From Clostridiaceae bacterium (GTDB taxonomy: Bacteria; Bacillota_A; Clostridia; Clostridiales; Clostridiaceae), in contig JAQSXU010000052.1 of assembly GCA_029256485.1 (NCBI GenBank), forward strand, positions 1 to 21,738: a stretch of 21,738 nucleotides of DNA. The letters are read 5' to 3'. The translations under genes were made by a program, and so were the position numbers. Shown piece by piece: positions 8,292-15,774 of this stretch; within the stretch, counting starts at the first letter, position 1, and the number at the start of each line of letters is the position of its first letter. Under the pieces are notes generated by a model. The model searched no databases, was not told the DNA's origin, and worked only from the letters and a program-made list of their open reading frames with translations.

Positions 8292-9464
8292 TTATAATCT
8301 TGCTACGCCGCTTTCTCTAGCTGCCTTTTTTATTGCTTCAGCTACATTAGCTGCAACAGTTCTGTCTAATGCATATGGAATTACATTGTCTTCATTTAAG
8401 TCTTCATCTTTAATCATAGAAGCTATAGCATATGCTGATGCGATTTTCATTTCTTCGTTGATTTCCTTTGCTCTAACATCTAGAGCTCCTCTAAATATTC
8501 CTGGGAAAGCTAACACATTGTTAACCTGGTTAGGGAAATCTGAACGTCCTGTACCTATTACCTTTGCCCCTGCTGCTTTTGCATCATCTGGCATTATTTC
8601 TGGAGTTGGGTTTGCCATAGCAAATAATATAGAATCCTTATTCATTGTTCTTACCATATCTTGACTTACTATTCCTGGTGCTGAAACTCCTATAAATACA
8701 TCTGCACCTACTAATGCATCAGCTAAATTTCCCTTAATGTTATCTGGATTACTTATGTTTGCAAGTTCTTTTTTAGCATCATCTACATTTTCAATTCCTC
8801 TGTAAAGAATACCCACCTTATCGCATGCAATTAGGTTCTTAACTCCTGATGAAAGTAATAGTTTAGATATAGCAGTTCCTGCAGCTCCTGCACCATTTAC
8901 AACAACTTTTATATCTTCTATTTTTTTATTAACTACCTTTAAAGCATTGATTATCCCTGCAAGAACAACTATTGCAGTTCCATGCTGGTCATCGTGGAAT
9001 ACAGGTATATCAAGTTCCTTCTTTAATCTCTCTTCAACTTCAAAGCATCTTGGAGCTCCAATATCTTCTAGATTAATTCCACCAAATCCTGGAGCTATAA
9101 GCTTTACAGTTTTTACTATTTCATCAACATTCTTTGTGTCTAAGCATATTGGAAATGCATCAACATCTGCAAATTCTTTAAATAGAATTGACTTACCTTC
9201 CATAACTGGCAATCCAGCCTTAGGGCCTATATCCCCTAAACCTAATACTGCTGTTCCATCTGTAACTACTGCAACTAGATTTCCTTTTGAAGTATACTTA
9301 TAAACGTTTTCTTCATTCTCGTGAATCTTTCTGCATGGTTCTGCAACTCCAGGAGTATAAGCTAAACTTAAATCCTCCCTTGTTGTAACTTTCACCTTTG
9401 ATGTTATATTTATTTTTCCTATATTCCTTTCATGTAATTTTAAGCTTTCCTCAAAATAATTCAT
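8292..9464 (-). CDS. Malic enzyme (malate dehydrogenase, oxaloacetate-decarboxylating, probably NAD-dependent)
   Basis: A short bacterial-type malic enzyme of 390 residues that converts malate to pyruvate and CO2 with reduction of NAD(P). Landmarks, numbered from the chosen start: AYTPGVAEP with Tyr36, GPKAGLPVMEGK with Lys82, the metal site NLEDIGAPRCFEVE, the catalytic-fold motif FHDDQHGTA (156-164), and the Rossmann glycine motif NGAGAAG (191-197). Cofactor preference cannot be read safely. I choose the ATG at 9464 (MNYFEESLKLHE): GAGGGGAG at 9480-9473 is 8 nt away, whereas the in-frame ATGs at 9482 and 9470 lie within or too close to that site. First gene of the operon with the KdgT-type permease. 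The promoter region faces the sensor kinase gene. Confidence 0.93.
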   Translation of the reverse strand: MNYFEESLKLHERNIGKINITSKVKVTTREDLSLAYTPGVAEPCRKIHENEENVYKYTSKGNLVAVVTDGTAVLGLGDIGPKAGLPVMEGKSILFKEFADVDAFPICLDTKNVDEIVKTVKLIAPGFGGINLEDIGAPRCFEVEERLKKELDIPVFHDDQHGTAIVVLAGIINALKVVNKKIEDIKVVVNGAGAAGTAISKLLLSSGVKNLIACDKVGILYRGIENVDDAKKELANISNPDNIKGNLADALVGADVFIGVSAPGIVSQDMVRTMNKDSILFAMANPTPEIMPDDAKAAGAKVIGTGRSDFPNQVNNVLAFPGIFRGALDVRAKEINEEMKIASAYAIASMIKDEDLNEDNVIPYALDRTVAANVAEAIKKAARESGVARL

Positions 9465-9517
9465 TTTCATATCTCCCCTCATTTTTTATTTAAAGTTTTG
9501 TAATCGTTTGTTATGAG

Positions 9518-9558
9518 ATTATAATATCAGCAACCTTTGATTATTAAAATATTTTAAA
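9518..9558 (-). promoter_or_regulatory. Promoter of the malic enzyme/permease operon with repeated AT-rich boxes over the -35 region
   Basis: On the minus strand a perfect TATAAT lies at 9523-9518. The place for a -35 box, 17 bp upstream, reads TAATAA (9546-9541), a poor match. It falls inside repeated boxes on + reading TTATTAAA (9541-9548), ATTTTAAA (9551-9558) and CTTTAAAA (9559-9566). A good -10, a poor -35 and repeats covering it suggest an activator-dependent promoter, presumably activated by the adjacent CitB-type regulator. As I recall, MaeR of Lactobacillus casei uses similar TTATTWAA direct repeats; this needs checking. Confidence 0.5.
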
Positions 9559-9632
9559 CTTTAAAAACATATTGTGGTCATTAAGAATACTTTGTTGTAT
9601 ATTTAACAAACCTAATATTACAGAAATGTATA

Positions 9633-9661
9633 TTGATTAGGAGTTCTTTAATATTTATAAT
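9633..9661 (+). promoter_or_regulatory. Promoter of the sensor kinase/response regulator operon
   Basis: TTGATT (9633-9638), 17 bp, then a perfect TATAAT (9656-9661). Transcription would begin near 9668, about 74 nt before the kinase ATG. Unlike the divergent malic enzyme promoter it has a recognisable -35 box, so a basal level of the sensor pair is expected. Confidence 0.65.
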
Positions 9662-9741
9662 AATATTGCAGCAGTTGCTTCTAAATATTTTATGGATATT
9701 GGAAAAGTTGAATTCTTATAAATTCAAGAAAGGAATTATAA

Positions 9742-11313
9742 ATGAAGCTAAGGAAGAAGATAACCTTAATTGTAATATTGGTAATGACCATATCTATAGC
9801 TAATATAACTATTTTGTCCTACTTTCAGATGAAAAAGTTAATTACGGAGCAGTATAGTAAAGATTTACTAGATGTTGCCAATGCTATATCACAAAATTAT
9901 ATAGTAAAGCAGTACTTAAGCGGAGATACCAGCATTTCTAATGATAAACTTAATATTGAAATTGAAAAGGTAAGATTAGAAACCAGTATGGATTTTATTG
10001 TGGTTTTGGATATGAATGATATAAGGCAGACTCATCCCACAAGGGAGAACATAGGTAAAAGGTTCCAGGGAGGGGATGAAAATAGGGCTTTGCTAAAGGG
10101 AGAGCAGTATGTATCCCAGGCAAAGGGCAGTCTTGGAGTATCATACAGGGCTTTTGTTCCAGTATATAATAACAGCAGACAGGTGGGGGTAGTAACAGCA
10201 GGAGTACTTTCTGTTAATTTTCATAACTTGATAATTGAAAAGTTAAAAAGGTTTATACCATTTATAATTTTGAGCTTAGCAATTGGCACAGCGGGAGCGT
10301 TTTTACTTTCTTTAAGCATTAAAAAAACTATATTTGGTATGGAGCCTGAGGAAATTGCACTTGAACTAAAACAAAAGAAAACTATATTAGAAAATATAAA
10401 AGAAGGTGTATTACTATTAGATAAAGATGGAAAATTAACATTTTTTAATAAAGAAGCAGGGAATATTTTAGATTTAAAGGAAATGGATATAGGGAAAGAT
10501 ATAACTGAACTTGTGGATTACAGCAGAGCACCAGAAGTATTAACAAGCGGAGAGCCTATGGAAAACATTGAAGTAAAGGCAAGACCAGGGGTGAACATAT
10601 TATCTAAGTTTAATCCTTTAAAAAACAATAAAAATCAGGTTATAGGACTGGTTATTAATTTTAGAAATTTAACGGAAATAACTAAACTAGCCGAGGAACT
10701 TACCGGCATTAAAAAAATGGCATGGTCATTAAGAGCCCAGAACCATGAATTTATGAATAAACTTCACACTATTTCTGGACTTATACAGCTTGAGGAATAT
10801 GATTCAGCATTAAAATTCATATCAGATATATCTAATACCAGAAATAACATAAGTGATATTTTAAATAAAAATATTAAGGACGTTGCACTTTCTGCTTTAT
10901 TATTGTCAAAGTATAACAAAGCTGAGGAAGTAAGAATTAAATTAACCATAGATGAAGATTCTAAACTTACAAAACTTCCCCAATATATGACCTCTCAGGA
11001 GCTTGTTTCTGTAATAGGAAACTTAATAGAAAATTCTTTAGATGCTGTTAAAAATGATGGGTCAGGTGAAGTGCATTTAAAAGTACAGGATGATGAGAAA
11101 AGATTAAATATAAAAATAAAGGATAATGGACCTGGAATTCCTAAAGAAATCAGGGATAAAATTTATACTCAGGGTTTTACAACTAAAGAAGGTCAGAGAG
11201 GACATGGCATGTATATTGTAAAAAAAATAATTGATGAGTTTAATGGAATAATAAATTTAGAAGCAGAAAATGGAACTGAGTGGGATATATATATACCTAT
11301 GAAAAGAGGTTAA
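9742..11313 (+). CDS. CitA/DcuS-family sensor histidine kinase for di- or tricarboxylates (probable malate sensor)
   Basis: A 523-residue membrane sensor. TM1 is at residues 7-29 and TM2 at about 171-193. Between them is a CitA/DcuS-type extracytoplasmic PAS domain with VLDMNDIRQTHP and SYRAFVPVY; R95, H98 and R136 match the ligand-binding Arg, His and Arg of DcuS. A cytoplasmic PAS domain (about 215-320) follows, then the kinase: phospho-acceptor H335 in NHEFMNKLH, N box ENSLDAV (N431), G1 box DNGPGIP (from 461) and G2 box GQRGHGMYIV. The family senses citrate, fumarate or malate. The neighbouring malic enzyme favours malate. AAAGGA lies 7 nt before the ATG. The response regulator gene follows after 3 nt. 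Confidence 0.92.
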   Translation: MKLRKKITLIVILVMTISIANITILSYFQMKKLITEQYSKDLLDVANAISQNYIVKQYLSGDTSISNDKLNIEIEKVRLETSMDFIVVLDMNDIRQTHPTRENIGKRFQGGDENRALLKGEQYVSQAKGSLGVSYRAFVPVYNNSRQVGVVTAGVLSVNFHNLIIEKLKRFIPFIILSLAIGTAGAFLLSLSIKKTIFGMEPEEIALELKQKKTILENIKEGVLLLDKDGKLTFFNKEAGNILDLKEMDIGKDITELVDYSRAPEVLTSGEPMENIEVKARPGVNILSKFNPLKNNKNQVIGLVINFRNLTEITKLAEELTGIKKMAWSLRAQNHEFMNKLHTISGLIQLEEYDSALKFISDISNTRNNISDILNKNIKDVALSALLLSKYNKAEEVRIKLTIDEDSKLTKLPQYMTSQELVSVIGNLIENSLDAVKNDGSGEVHLKVQDDEKRLNIKIKDNGPGIPKEIRDKIYTQGFTTKEGQRGHGMYIVKKIIDEFNGIINLEAENGTEWDIYIPMKRG

Positions 11314-11316
11314 ATT

Positions 11317-11988
11317 GTGATTAAAGTTATGATTATAGAAGATGATCCAATGGTAAGAGAAATAAATTCTAAATTTTTAAATAAAGTAGAGGGGTTTACA
11401 TTATATAAGGCAGTATCAAATTTAACTGATGCAAAACAATATATTTTGGCTAGAAAACCTCAATTAATATTACTGGATGTGTTTCTACCTAATGAAAATG
11501 GAATAGATCTTCTGAAGTGGATAAGAAAAGAAGAGCTCTTAATTGATGTAATTTTAATTACCGCAGATAAAACATTAGAACGTGTGCAGCAAGCTTTTAG
11601 ATATGGAGCTATTGATTATCTTATAAAACCATTTACCTTTGAACGTTTTAAAGAAGCTTTATTTCAATACAAGGACAGATATGATAAATTCAAAAGTGAT
11701 GAAGAAATAGAGCAAATGGAATTAGACAAATTAATGGGCAGCAGCAGTTTGCCCCGTGAGGATAATTTTACTAAAGGATTGAACAAGTACACCTATAATT
11801 CTATATGGGACGAGGTAGAAAAAGGTCAGAAAAATTATTTTACTGCGGAAAGCCTATCAGAAAAAATAGGTATGGCAAGGGTCACAGTTAGAAAATATCT
11901 TGAATACATGACAGAGGAAGGAAAGCTGGAAAGGATAGTAGAATACGGCAAGATAGGAAGGCCTCAGCATAAGTATAAAAGAAGTTAA
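11317..11988 (+). CDS. CitB/DcuR-family response regulator (partner of the CitA-type kinase)
   Basis: A 223-residue two-domain regulator. The receiver domain has the acidic cluster EDD at 8-10, phospho-acceptor D54 in LILLDVFLP, and K104 in YLIKPF. The C-terminal DNA-binding domain is of the CitB/DcuR type, with the helix-turn-helix SEKIGMARVTVRKYLEYM and the ending YGKIGRPQHKYKRS. It starts with GTG 3 nt after the kinase gene, preceded by AAGAGG. It most likely activates the divergent malic enzyme/permease operon through the repeated boxes at 9541-9566 when dicarboxylate is present, by analogy with MaeKR and MalKR systems of Firmicutes. Direct evidence for the target is absent. Confidence 0.92.
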   Translation: MIKVMIIEDDPMVREINSKFLNKVEGFTLYKAVSNLTDAKQYILARKPQLILLDVFLPNENGIDLLKWIRKEELLIDVILITADKTLERVQQAFRYGAIDYLIKPFTFERFKEALFQYKDRYDKFKSDEEIEQMELDKLMGSSSLPREDNFTKGLNKYTYNSIWDEVEKGQKNYFTAESLSEKIGMARVTVRKYLEYMTEEGKLERIVEYGKIGRPQHKYKRS

Positions 11989-11992
11989 TAGT

Positions 11993-12034
11993 AAAGAGTG
12001 GATTAATTCCTAAATGGGAATAATGCACTCTTTT
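11993..12034. terminator. Two-way terminator after the response regulator
   Basis: The outer stem AAAGAGTG (11993-12000) / CACTCTTT (12026-12033) continues, after a bulge, in an inner ATTCC/GGGAAT stem. A short T run follows on +. It separates the two-component operon from the convergent lipoprotein gene, whose stop is 3 nt further on. Confidence 0.6.
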
Positions 12035-12036
12035 AT

Positions 12037-12516
12037 TTAATTCAATGGCTTTATTGAATTTATAATGTCCGGAACCTGTGATTGTAATTTTACAAAAGTG
12101 TTGAACTCTGGATGATCCTCTGGAAAATTCACATCTGTAGGACCGCCTAAGAAATATGATATACCATTTACATTAACTTCTTTTTTGCCATTAATAGAGT
12201 CATACATGGATTCATTCAAGTCTTTTGTTTTCTTTAAAATGCAGAAATATAGTCCAGCATTATCACTTACTTTTTTCGTGGGTTTAAAATAAACAAATAT
12301 CCCCTGTGCTGTTTCTTTTACAGTATATTTGTCACTCCAGCTTGCGGGAAAGGTAATGGACAAACCTAGAGATGCACTTTTATAAATCTGAACTTTAGAA
12401 TTAGAAGTCAGCTTTGTTTTGCTGCAGCCTGCTAAAGCTGATATTCCAAGAGAAATAACTAAAAGGAAAAATATAATTCTGCTAAGCCAGAATTTGTTTT
12501 TAAAATTACTAATCAT
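12037..12516 (-). CDS. Small secreted lipoprotein of unknown function
   Basis: A 159-residue protein with a lipoprotein signal peptide: a basic start (MISNFKNKFWLSR), a hydrophobic core (IIFFLLVISLGI) and the lipobox ALAGC with Cys31 as the lipidation site. The mature part has SASLGLSITFPASWSDKYTVKE, a pattern seen in small clostridial and bacillar lipoproteins with a PsbP-like beta fold; I can name no function. ATGGAGGAT precedes the ATG. It is a single-gene unit between two convergent or divergent neighbours and shows no clear functional link to the two-component system or to the DNA repair gene. Confidence 0.7.
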   Translation of the reverse strand: MISNFKNKFWLSRIIFFLLVISLGISALAGCSKTKLTSNSKVQIYKSASLGLSITFPASWSDKYTVKETAQGIFVYFKPTKKVSDNAGLYFCILKKTKDLNESMYDSINGKKEVNVNGISYFLGGPTDVNFPEDHPEFNTFVKLQSQVPDIINSIKPLN

Positions 12517-12746
12517 AAATATCCTCCATAATATTTTATTTACAATCAGATGTATTTTTAATAATATGCAGCGGCCAATATATAATATTACTTATGCTGT
12601 ATAAGTGTGATAATAAATATTGTAATATAAGAAGTAAAATTATATTTTATTATAACTATAATAGTTTTTTGCAAGACAAGAGTAATTTAATGAAGTAAAA
12701 TATATGTAGAGTTAGTATAGCGTTGAACTCATTGGAGGTAATGATT

Positions 12747-13220
12747 ATGAAGAATGTTTATTTTTACCATACTGAAATTGGAAAAATAGGAATAGCTGAT
12801 AATGGTAAGGCAATTACCAATTTATATTTTAATGATGATCCCCAGCCAAAAGATACTGAAATCAAGGAAACTGATTTGCTGAAGGAAGCAGCACAACAAC
12901 TAAAGGAGTACTTTTTGGGCATAAGAAAAAACTTTGATCTTCCACTTATGCCGGAAGGTACGGAATTTCAACAAACAGTCTGGAACGCATTGCAGCAGAT
13001 TCCATACGGAAAAACTTTTACCTATGGTGAAATTGCAAAGAAAATTGGAAACCCAAAGGCCTGCCGTGCAGTTGGTATGGCCAATAATAAAAACCCTATT
13101 GCTATTATTATTCCATGCCATCGTGTAATTGGAGCAAATGGGAAACTAGTTGGATATGCAGGTGGACTTGAAGTTAAAGCACATCTGCTGTCAATGGAAA
13201 AATCAAATACAGAAAAATAA
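12747..13220 (+). CDS. ogt: Methylated-DNA--protein-cysteine S-methyltransferase
   Basis: A 157-residue suicide DNA-repair protein that moves methyl groups from O6-methylguanine to its own cysteine. The C-terminal domain is complete: FQQTVWNALQQIPYGKTFTYGEIA, the DNA-recognition helix with KACRAVGMANNKNP, and the active site IPCHRVIG with Cys124. The N-terminal ribonuclease-like domain is short, as in Ogt/YhlC-type enzymes, and no Ada regulatory domain is present. The ATG at 12747 (MKNVYFYHTEIG) is 8 nt after GGAGG (12734-12738). An ATG at 12741 is too close to that site and an upstream TTG at 12723 precedes it. A strong terminator follows, so it is probably monocistronic. Confidence 0.92.
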   Translation: MKNVYFYHTEIGKIGIADNGKAITNLYFNDDPQPKDTEIKETDLLKEAAQQLKEYFLGIRKNFDLPLMPEGTEFQQTVWNALQQIPYGKTFTYGEIAKKIGNPKACRAVGMANNKNPIAIIIPCHRVIGANGKLVGYAGGLEVKAHLLSMEKSNTEK

Positions 13221-13249
13221 GAATGTTTTATAAATTAAAAGTATTGATT

Positions 13250-13285
13250 AATAGGAGCTGTAATGGCAGCTCCTATTTTAAGCTT
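13250..13285. terminator. Two-way terminator between ogt and the DeoR-family gene
   Basis: The perfect 11-bp stem AATAGGAGCTG (13250-13260) / CAGCTCCTATT (13267-13277) has a 6-nt loop TAATGG and is followed on + by TTTAAGCTTTTTT. The DeoR-family stop codon lies directly at its edge, so it can serve both convergent genes. Confidence 0.8.
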
Positions 13286-14057
13286 TTTTACCTATTATTT
13301 TTAAACCTCTATTTAGTAGATCCTTAAAGTCTTCTCTTATTTCATCAGATAATTTATCATCTGTAATTATTGTGTATTCTGATTTTATCTTTCCAAATTC
13401 AGCTAAAGACTTTTGACCGAATTTACTGCTGTCTGCTAATATATATATTTCCCTTCCAGCCTTAAGCATAGCTTCCTTGATATGAGCTTCTTCTAAAATT
13501 GGAGTAGTCAGCTCCCCGTTATGTGAAATTGAAAGAGCCGTTAAAAATACTTTATCTACATACAGCTTTCCAATGTCATTTACACCTTCAATACTTATAA
13601 CATTTGCCACATCATTTCTTACAAGTCCGCCGGTTATATAAAGCTTTATATTTGGGCAATGAATAATAATATCATGTGAAATTGCAATTGAGTTTGTGAT
13701 AACCGTTAAGTCCTTGAAGTTTGTAAGCAGTGGGATAATTTTTGCCACTGTGGTGGAACCATCTAAAAGTATAGTGTCATGTTCCTGTATAAAGGAAGCA
13801 GCTATAGTAGCTATACTTTCTTTAACATCAGTTTGAATCTTCTCTCTAACAGTAAAATCTTTATAGCTATTAACCTTTTCAGGTAAAATAGCTCCTCCAT
13901 AAGTTCTATGTACTTTACCCTTTTGCTCCATTATTCTTAAATCTCTTCTTACTGTGTCCTCTGATACATTAAATAGTTCACTTAATTCCTGAACCTCTAC
14001 TCTTTTTTTATATTTTAGTATATCTAGTATTTTCTCATGTCTTTCTTCTATAAACAT
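13278..14057 (-). CDS. DeoR-family sugar-phosphate-responsive transcriptional repressor
   Basis: A 259-residue DeoR/GlpR-type repressor. The N-terminal winged helix-turn-helix carries the family signature (VEVQELSELFNVSEDTVRRDL, HRTYGGAI). The C-terminal sugar-phosphate-sensing domain has DTILLDGSTTV, LTVITNSIAI, ITGGLVRNDV and the closing ILADSSKFGQKSLAEFG. AGGTGAT precedes the ATG. It is divergent from the aldolase/epimerase operon over a 218-bp region with T-rich repeats typical of DeoR operators, so it most likely represses that operon and itself. The inducer should be a phosphorylated sugar; which one cannot be read from the sequence. Confidence 0.92.
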   Translation of the reverse strand: MFIEERHEKILDILKYKKRVEVQELSELFNVSEDTVRRDLRIMEQKGKVHRTYGGAILPEKVNSYKDFTVREKIQTDVKESIATIAASFIQEHDTILLDGSTTVAKIIPLLTNFKDLTVITNSIAISHDIIIHCPNIKLYITGGLVRNDVANVISIEGVNDIGKLYVDKVFLTALSISHNGELTTPILEEAHIKEAMLKAGREIYILADSSKFGQKSLAEFGKIKSEYTIITDDKLSDEIREDFKDLLNRGLKIIGKKA

Positions 14058-14113
14058 AATATCACCTATCCACTTCGTATTTGTTTACATTTATTCAGCA
14101 TTACATATATTTA

Positions 14114-14142
14114 ATTATATTTTACTTTGAATTCATTGTAAA
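14114..14142 (-). promoter_or_regulatory. Promoter of the DeoR-family gene
   Basis: On the minus strand TTTACA (14142-14137), 17 bp, then a perfect TATAAT (14119-14114). The predicted start near 14107 is about 50 nt before the ATG. TGTTTACATTTATTCA (14082-14097) lies just downstream and TGTTTATTAATGTTTGTTCA just upstream; both are operator candidates. Confidence 0.65.
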
Positions 14143-14149
14143 GCATAAC

Positions 14150-14169
14150 TGTTTATTAATGTTTGTTCA
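14150..14169. promoter_or_regulatory. Candidate DeoR-type operator (10-bp direct repeat)
   Basis: TGTTTATTAA (14150-14159) is followed at once by TGTTTGTTCA (14160-14169), a 10-bp direct repeat of a TGTTT box as found at many DeoR-family operators. It lies between the two divergent promoters. A related copy, TGTTTACATTTATTCA, is at 14082-14097 near the predicted start of the repressor transcript. Binding by the adjacent repressor is inference. Confidence 0.45.
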
Positions 14170-14188
14170 TAATCTTATATATTTGTAC

Positions 14189-14217
14189 TTGATTATTCAC
14201 AATTTATGTAGTATTAT
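14189..14217 (+). promoter_or_regulatory. Promoter of the aldolase/epimerase operon
   Basis: TTGATT (14189-14194), 17 bp, TATTAT (14212-14217). The predicted start near 14224 gives a leader of about 52 nt before the ATG at 14276. The TGTTT direct repeat ends 19 bp upstream of the -35 box. Confidence 0.55.
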
Positions 14218-14275
14218 TAAATCAGATAAATGGTAAAACTAAAAATATTAATTATATAGGGAAAGGTGATAAATT

Positions 14276-14956
14276 ATGTTATACTTATTGGACACTGCAA
14301 ATTTAGAACAAATTAAGAGAGCTTTTGATTTATATCCTATGAGTGGAGTAACAACAAATCCAACAATTATATCAAAAGAAAAAAGAAGCTTTTTAGATAT
14401 TTTAAAGGAAATAAGAGAAATTATAGGTGAAGATAAAATGCTTCATGTTCAAGCTGTCAGCAAGAATGCAGATGAAATAGTAAAAGAAGCAGAGTATATA
14501 CAAAAAACTATAGGCGGCAATTTATATATAAAGGTACCTGTTATTCCAGAAGGTATAAAGGCAATGAAAATATTAAAAGCAAAGGGAATAAAAATAACTG
14601 CAACAGCTATTTTTACAGCAGATCAGGCTTTAATGGCTGCAGTAGCAGGGGCTGATTTTGTTGCACCATATGTAAATAGAATAGATAATATTAGTGGAAA
14701 CGGCGTTAATGTAGTTAAAGAAATAGTTGATTTATTTAAAATATATAACATAGACACTAAAGTATTAGCAGCATCTTTCAAAAATGTACAGCAGGTACAT
14801 GAAGTTGCTTTAGTCGGCGGTCAATCAGTGACAGTTAATGCAGATATAATGGATGGTCTATTATCACATCCATTAACTGATTGGAGCGTTGACCAATTTG
14901 TAAGTGATTGGGAAGGCGTTTACGGAAAAGGAAAATTAACTTATGAAGTAAAATAA
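14276..14956 (+). CDS. fsa: Fructose-6-phosphate aldolase / small transaldolase-family protein
   Basis: A 226-residue class I aldolase of the short transaldolase family (E. coli FsaA has 220). The Schiff-base lysine is K86 in LYIKVPV. SGVTTNPTIISKE at the N-terminus, ITATAIFTADQALMAAVAGA and APYVNRIDNISGNG are family hallmarks. The Tyr in APYVNRI is typical of FSA-type enzymes rather than TalB-type transaldolases. FSA cleaves fructose 6-phosphate to dihydroxyacetone and glyceraldehyde 3-phosphate, but clostridial members of this group are often annotated as transaldolases, and the sequence alone does not settle this. The ATG follows AAAGGTGAT. The epimerase gene is 12 nt downstream in the same operon. 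Confidence 0.85.
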   Translation: MLYLLDTANLEQIKRAFDLYPMSGVTTNPTIISKEKRSFLDILKEIREIIGEDKMLHVQAVSKNADEIVKEAEYIQKTIGGNLYIKVPVIPEGIKAMKILKAKGIKITATAIFTADQALMAAVAGADFVAPYVNRIDNISGNGVNVVKEIVDLFKIYNIDTKVLAASFKNVQQVHEVALVGGQSVTVNADIMDGLLSHPLTDWSVDQFVSDWEGVYGKGKLTYEVK

Positions 14957-14968
14957 GGAAGTGTAACA

Positions 14969-15649
14969 ATGGTAAAAGTAGCCGCATCAATAATGTGTGG
15001 AAATCCATTAAAATTGGGAGAGGAATTAAAGAGACTTGAAAATGCTCAGGTTGATATGCTGCATTGCGATGTTATGGACGGAACATTTGTGCATAATATA
15101 GGCATGGGGTTATATGTAATTGAAGCAATTAAGAATGAAACAAAAATTCCTCTAGATGTGCATTTAGCAATAATGGAGCCTGAGAGATATTTAAAGGATT
15201 TGGCTGACATAGGTGTGGATATTGCAGCTGTACATGTTGAATCTACTAAGGATTTTATTAGTACTGTACAGGAAATTAAAAAATTAGGCATGAAAGCTTG
15301 TGGAATATTAAACCCTGAAACCCCTGTTTCGTCTATAAAAAATATATTAGATGAACTTTATATGGTAAATGTGCTGACAGTGCATCCTGGCTTTGCAGGG
15401 CAAAAGATTATTCCTGAAACTATAAATAAAATCAGAGAATTAAAGCATATTTTACTTGAAAGAAAGTTAAAAACGTTAATTGAAGTAGATGGTAATATTA
15501 ATATGAAAACATTGCCCATGGTAGTTTCTGCTGGAGCTGATGTTTTAGTTGCTGGTACATCATCCATGTTCCAAGGCGAACAGGTAAATTATAAGGAAAA
15601 GGTTCATGAGCTAAAATCAGCAGCGAATAATATACTTAAGGGAAATTAA
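14969..15649 (+). CDS. Ribulose-phosphate 3-epimerase family protein, AlsE-like
   Basis: A 226-residue TIM-barrel epimerase. Metal-site motifs are MLHCDVMDGTFV (His, Asp), PLDVHLAI (His) and LIEVDGNIN (Asp). GILNPETPV, TVHPGFAGQKIIPE and VAGTSSMF resemble allulose-6-phosphate 3-epimerase AlsE at least as much as housekeeping Rpe. As part of a DeoR-controlled operon with an FSA-type aldolase it is probably a catabolic epimerase for a ketose phosphate (allulose 6-phosphate or ribulose 5-phosphate), not the central Rpe. AAGGAAG precedes the ATG. The operon ends here with a strong hairpin. No transporter or kinase is encoded with it, so the substrate is open. Confidence 0.85.
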   Translation: MVKVAASIMCGNPLKLGEELKRLENAQVDMLHCDVMDGTFVHNIGMGLYVIEAIKNETKIPLDVHLAIMEPERYLKDLADIGVDIAAVHVESTKDFISTVQEIKKLGMKACGILNPETPVSSIKNILDELYMVNVLTVHPGFAGQKIIPETINKIRELKHILLERKLKTLIEVDGNINMKTLPMVVSAGADVLVAGTSSMFQGEQVNYKEKVHELKSAANNILKGN

Positions 15650-15657
15650 ACATAAGA

Positions 15658-15698
15658 GAGTAATTTCTATGGGATATAGAGATTGCTCCTTTATTTTT
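15658..15698 (+). terminator. Terminator of the aldolase/epimerase operon
   Basis: Arms 15658-15670 and 15676-15688 form a 13-bp stem with two G-T pairs around the 5-nt loop GGGAT, followed by CTTTATTTTTAT. It is 8 nt after the epimerase stop. Confidence 0.75.
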
Positions 15699-15710
15699 AT
15701 AATAATACTC

Positions 15711-15739
15711 TTGAACTATGGTTACATATAGAATAAAAT
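15711..15739 (+). promoter_or_regulatory. Promoter of the DUF554 gene
   Basis: TTGAAC (15711-15716), 17 bp, TAAAAT (15734-15739); the predicted start near 15746 lies 29 nt before the ATG. It stands directly after the operon terminator, which supports an independent transcription unit. Confidence 0.55.
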
Positions 15740-15774
15740 ACTAAGATATATTACATATTTTAAGGGGGCAGAAA

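Noticed and set aside
8947..9303. Open frame of 118 codons on + inside the malic enzyme gene
   Set aside because: It is antisense to highly conserved active-site coding sequence, has no ribosome site or family match.
9499..9513. CcpA (cre-like) site near the malic enzyme transcription start
   Set aside because: On the minus strand the right half AAACGATTACA fits cre, but the left TGW is absent (about three mismatches), which is too weak in AT-rich DNA.
12654..12672. Small AACTATAATAGTT hairpin with T run upstream of ogt
   Set aside because: The stem is only 5 bp of A-T-rich pairs, and there is no gene end nearby that needs a terminator.
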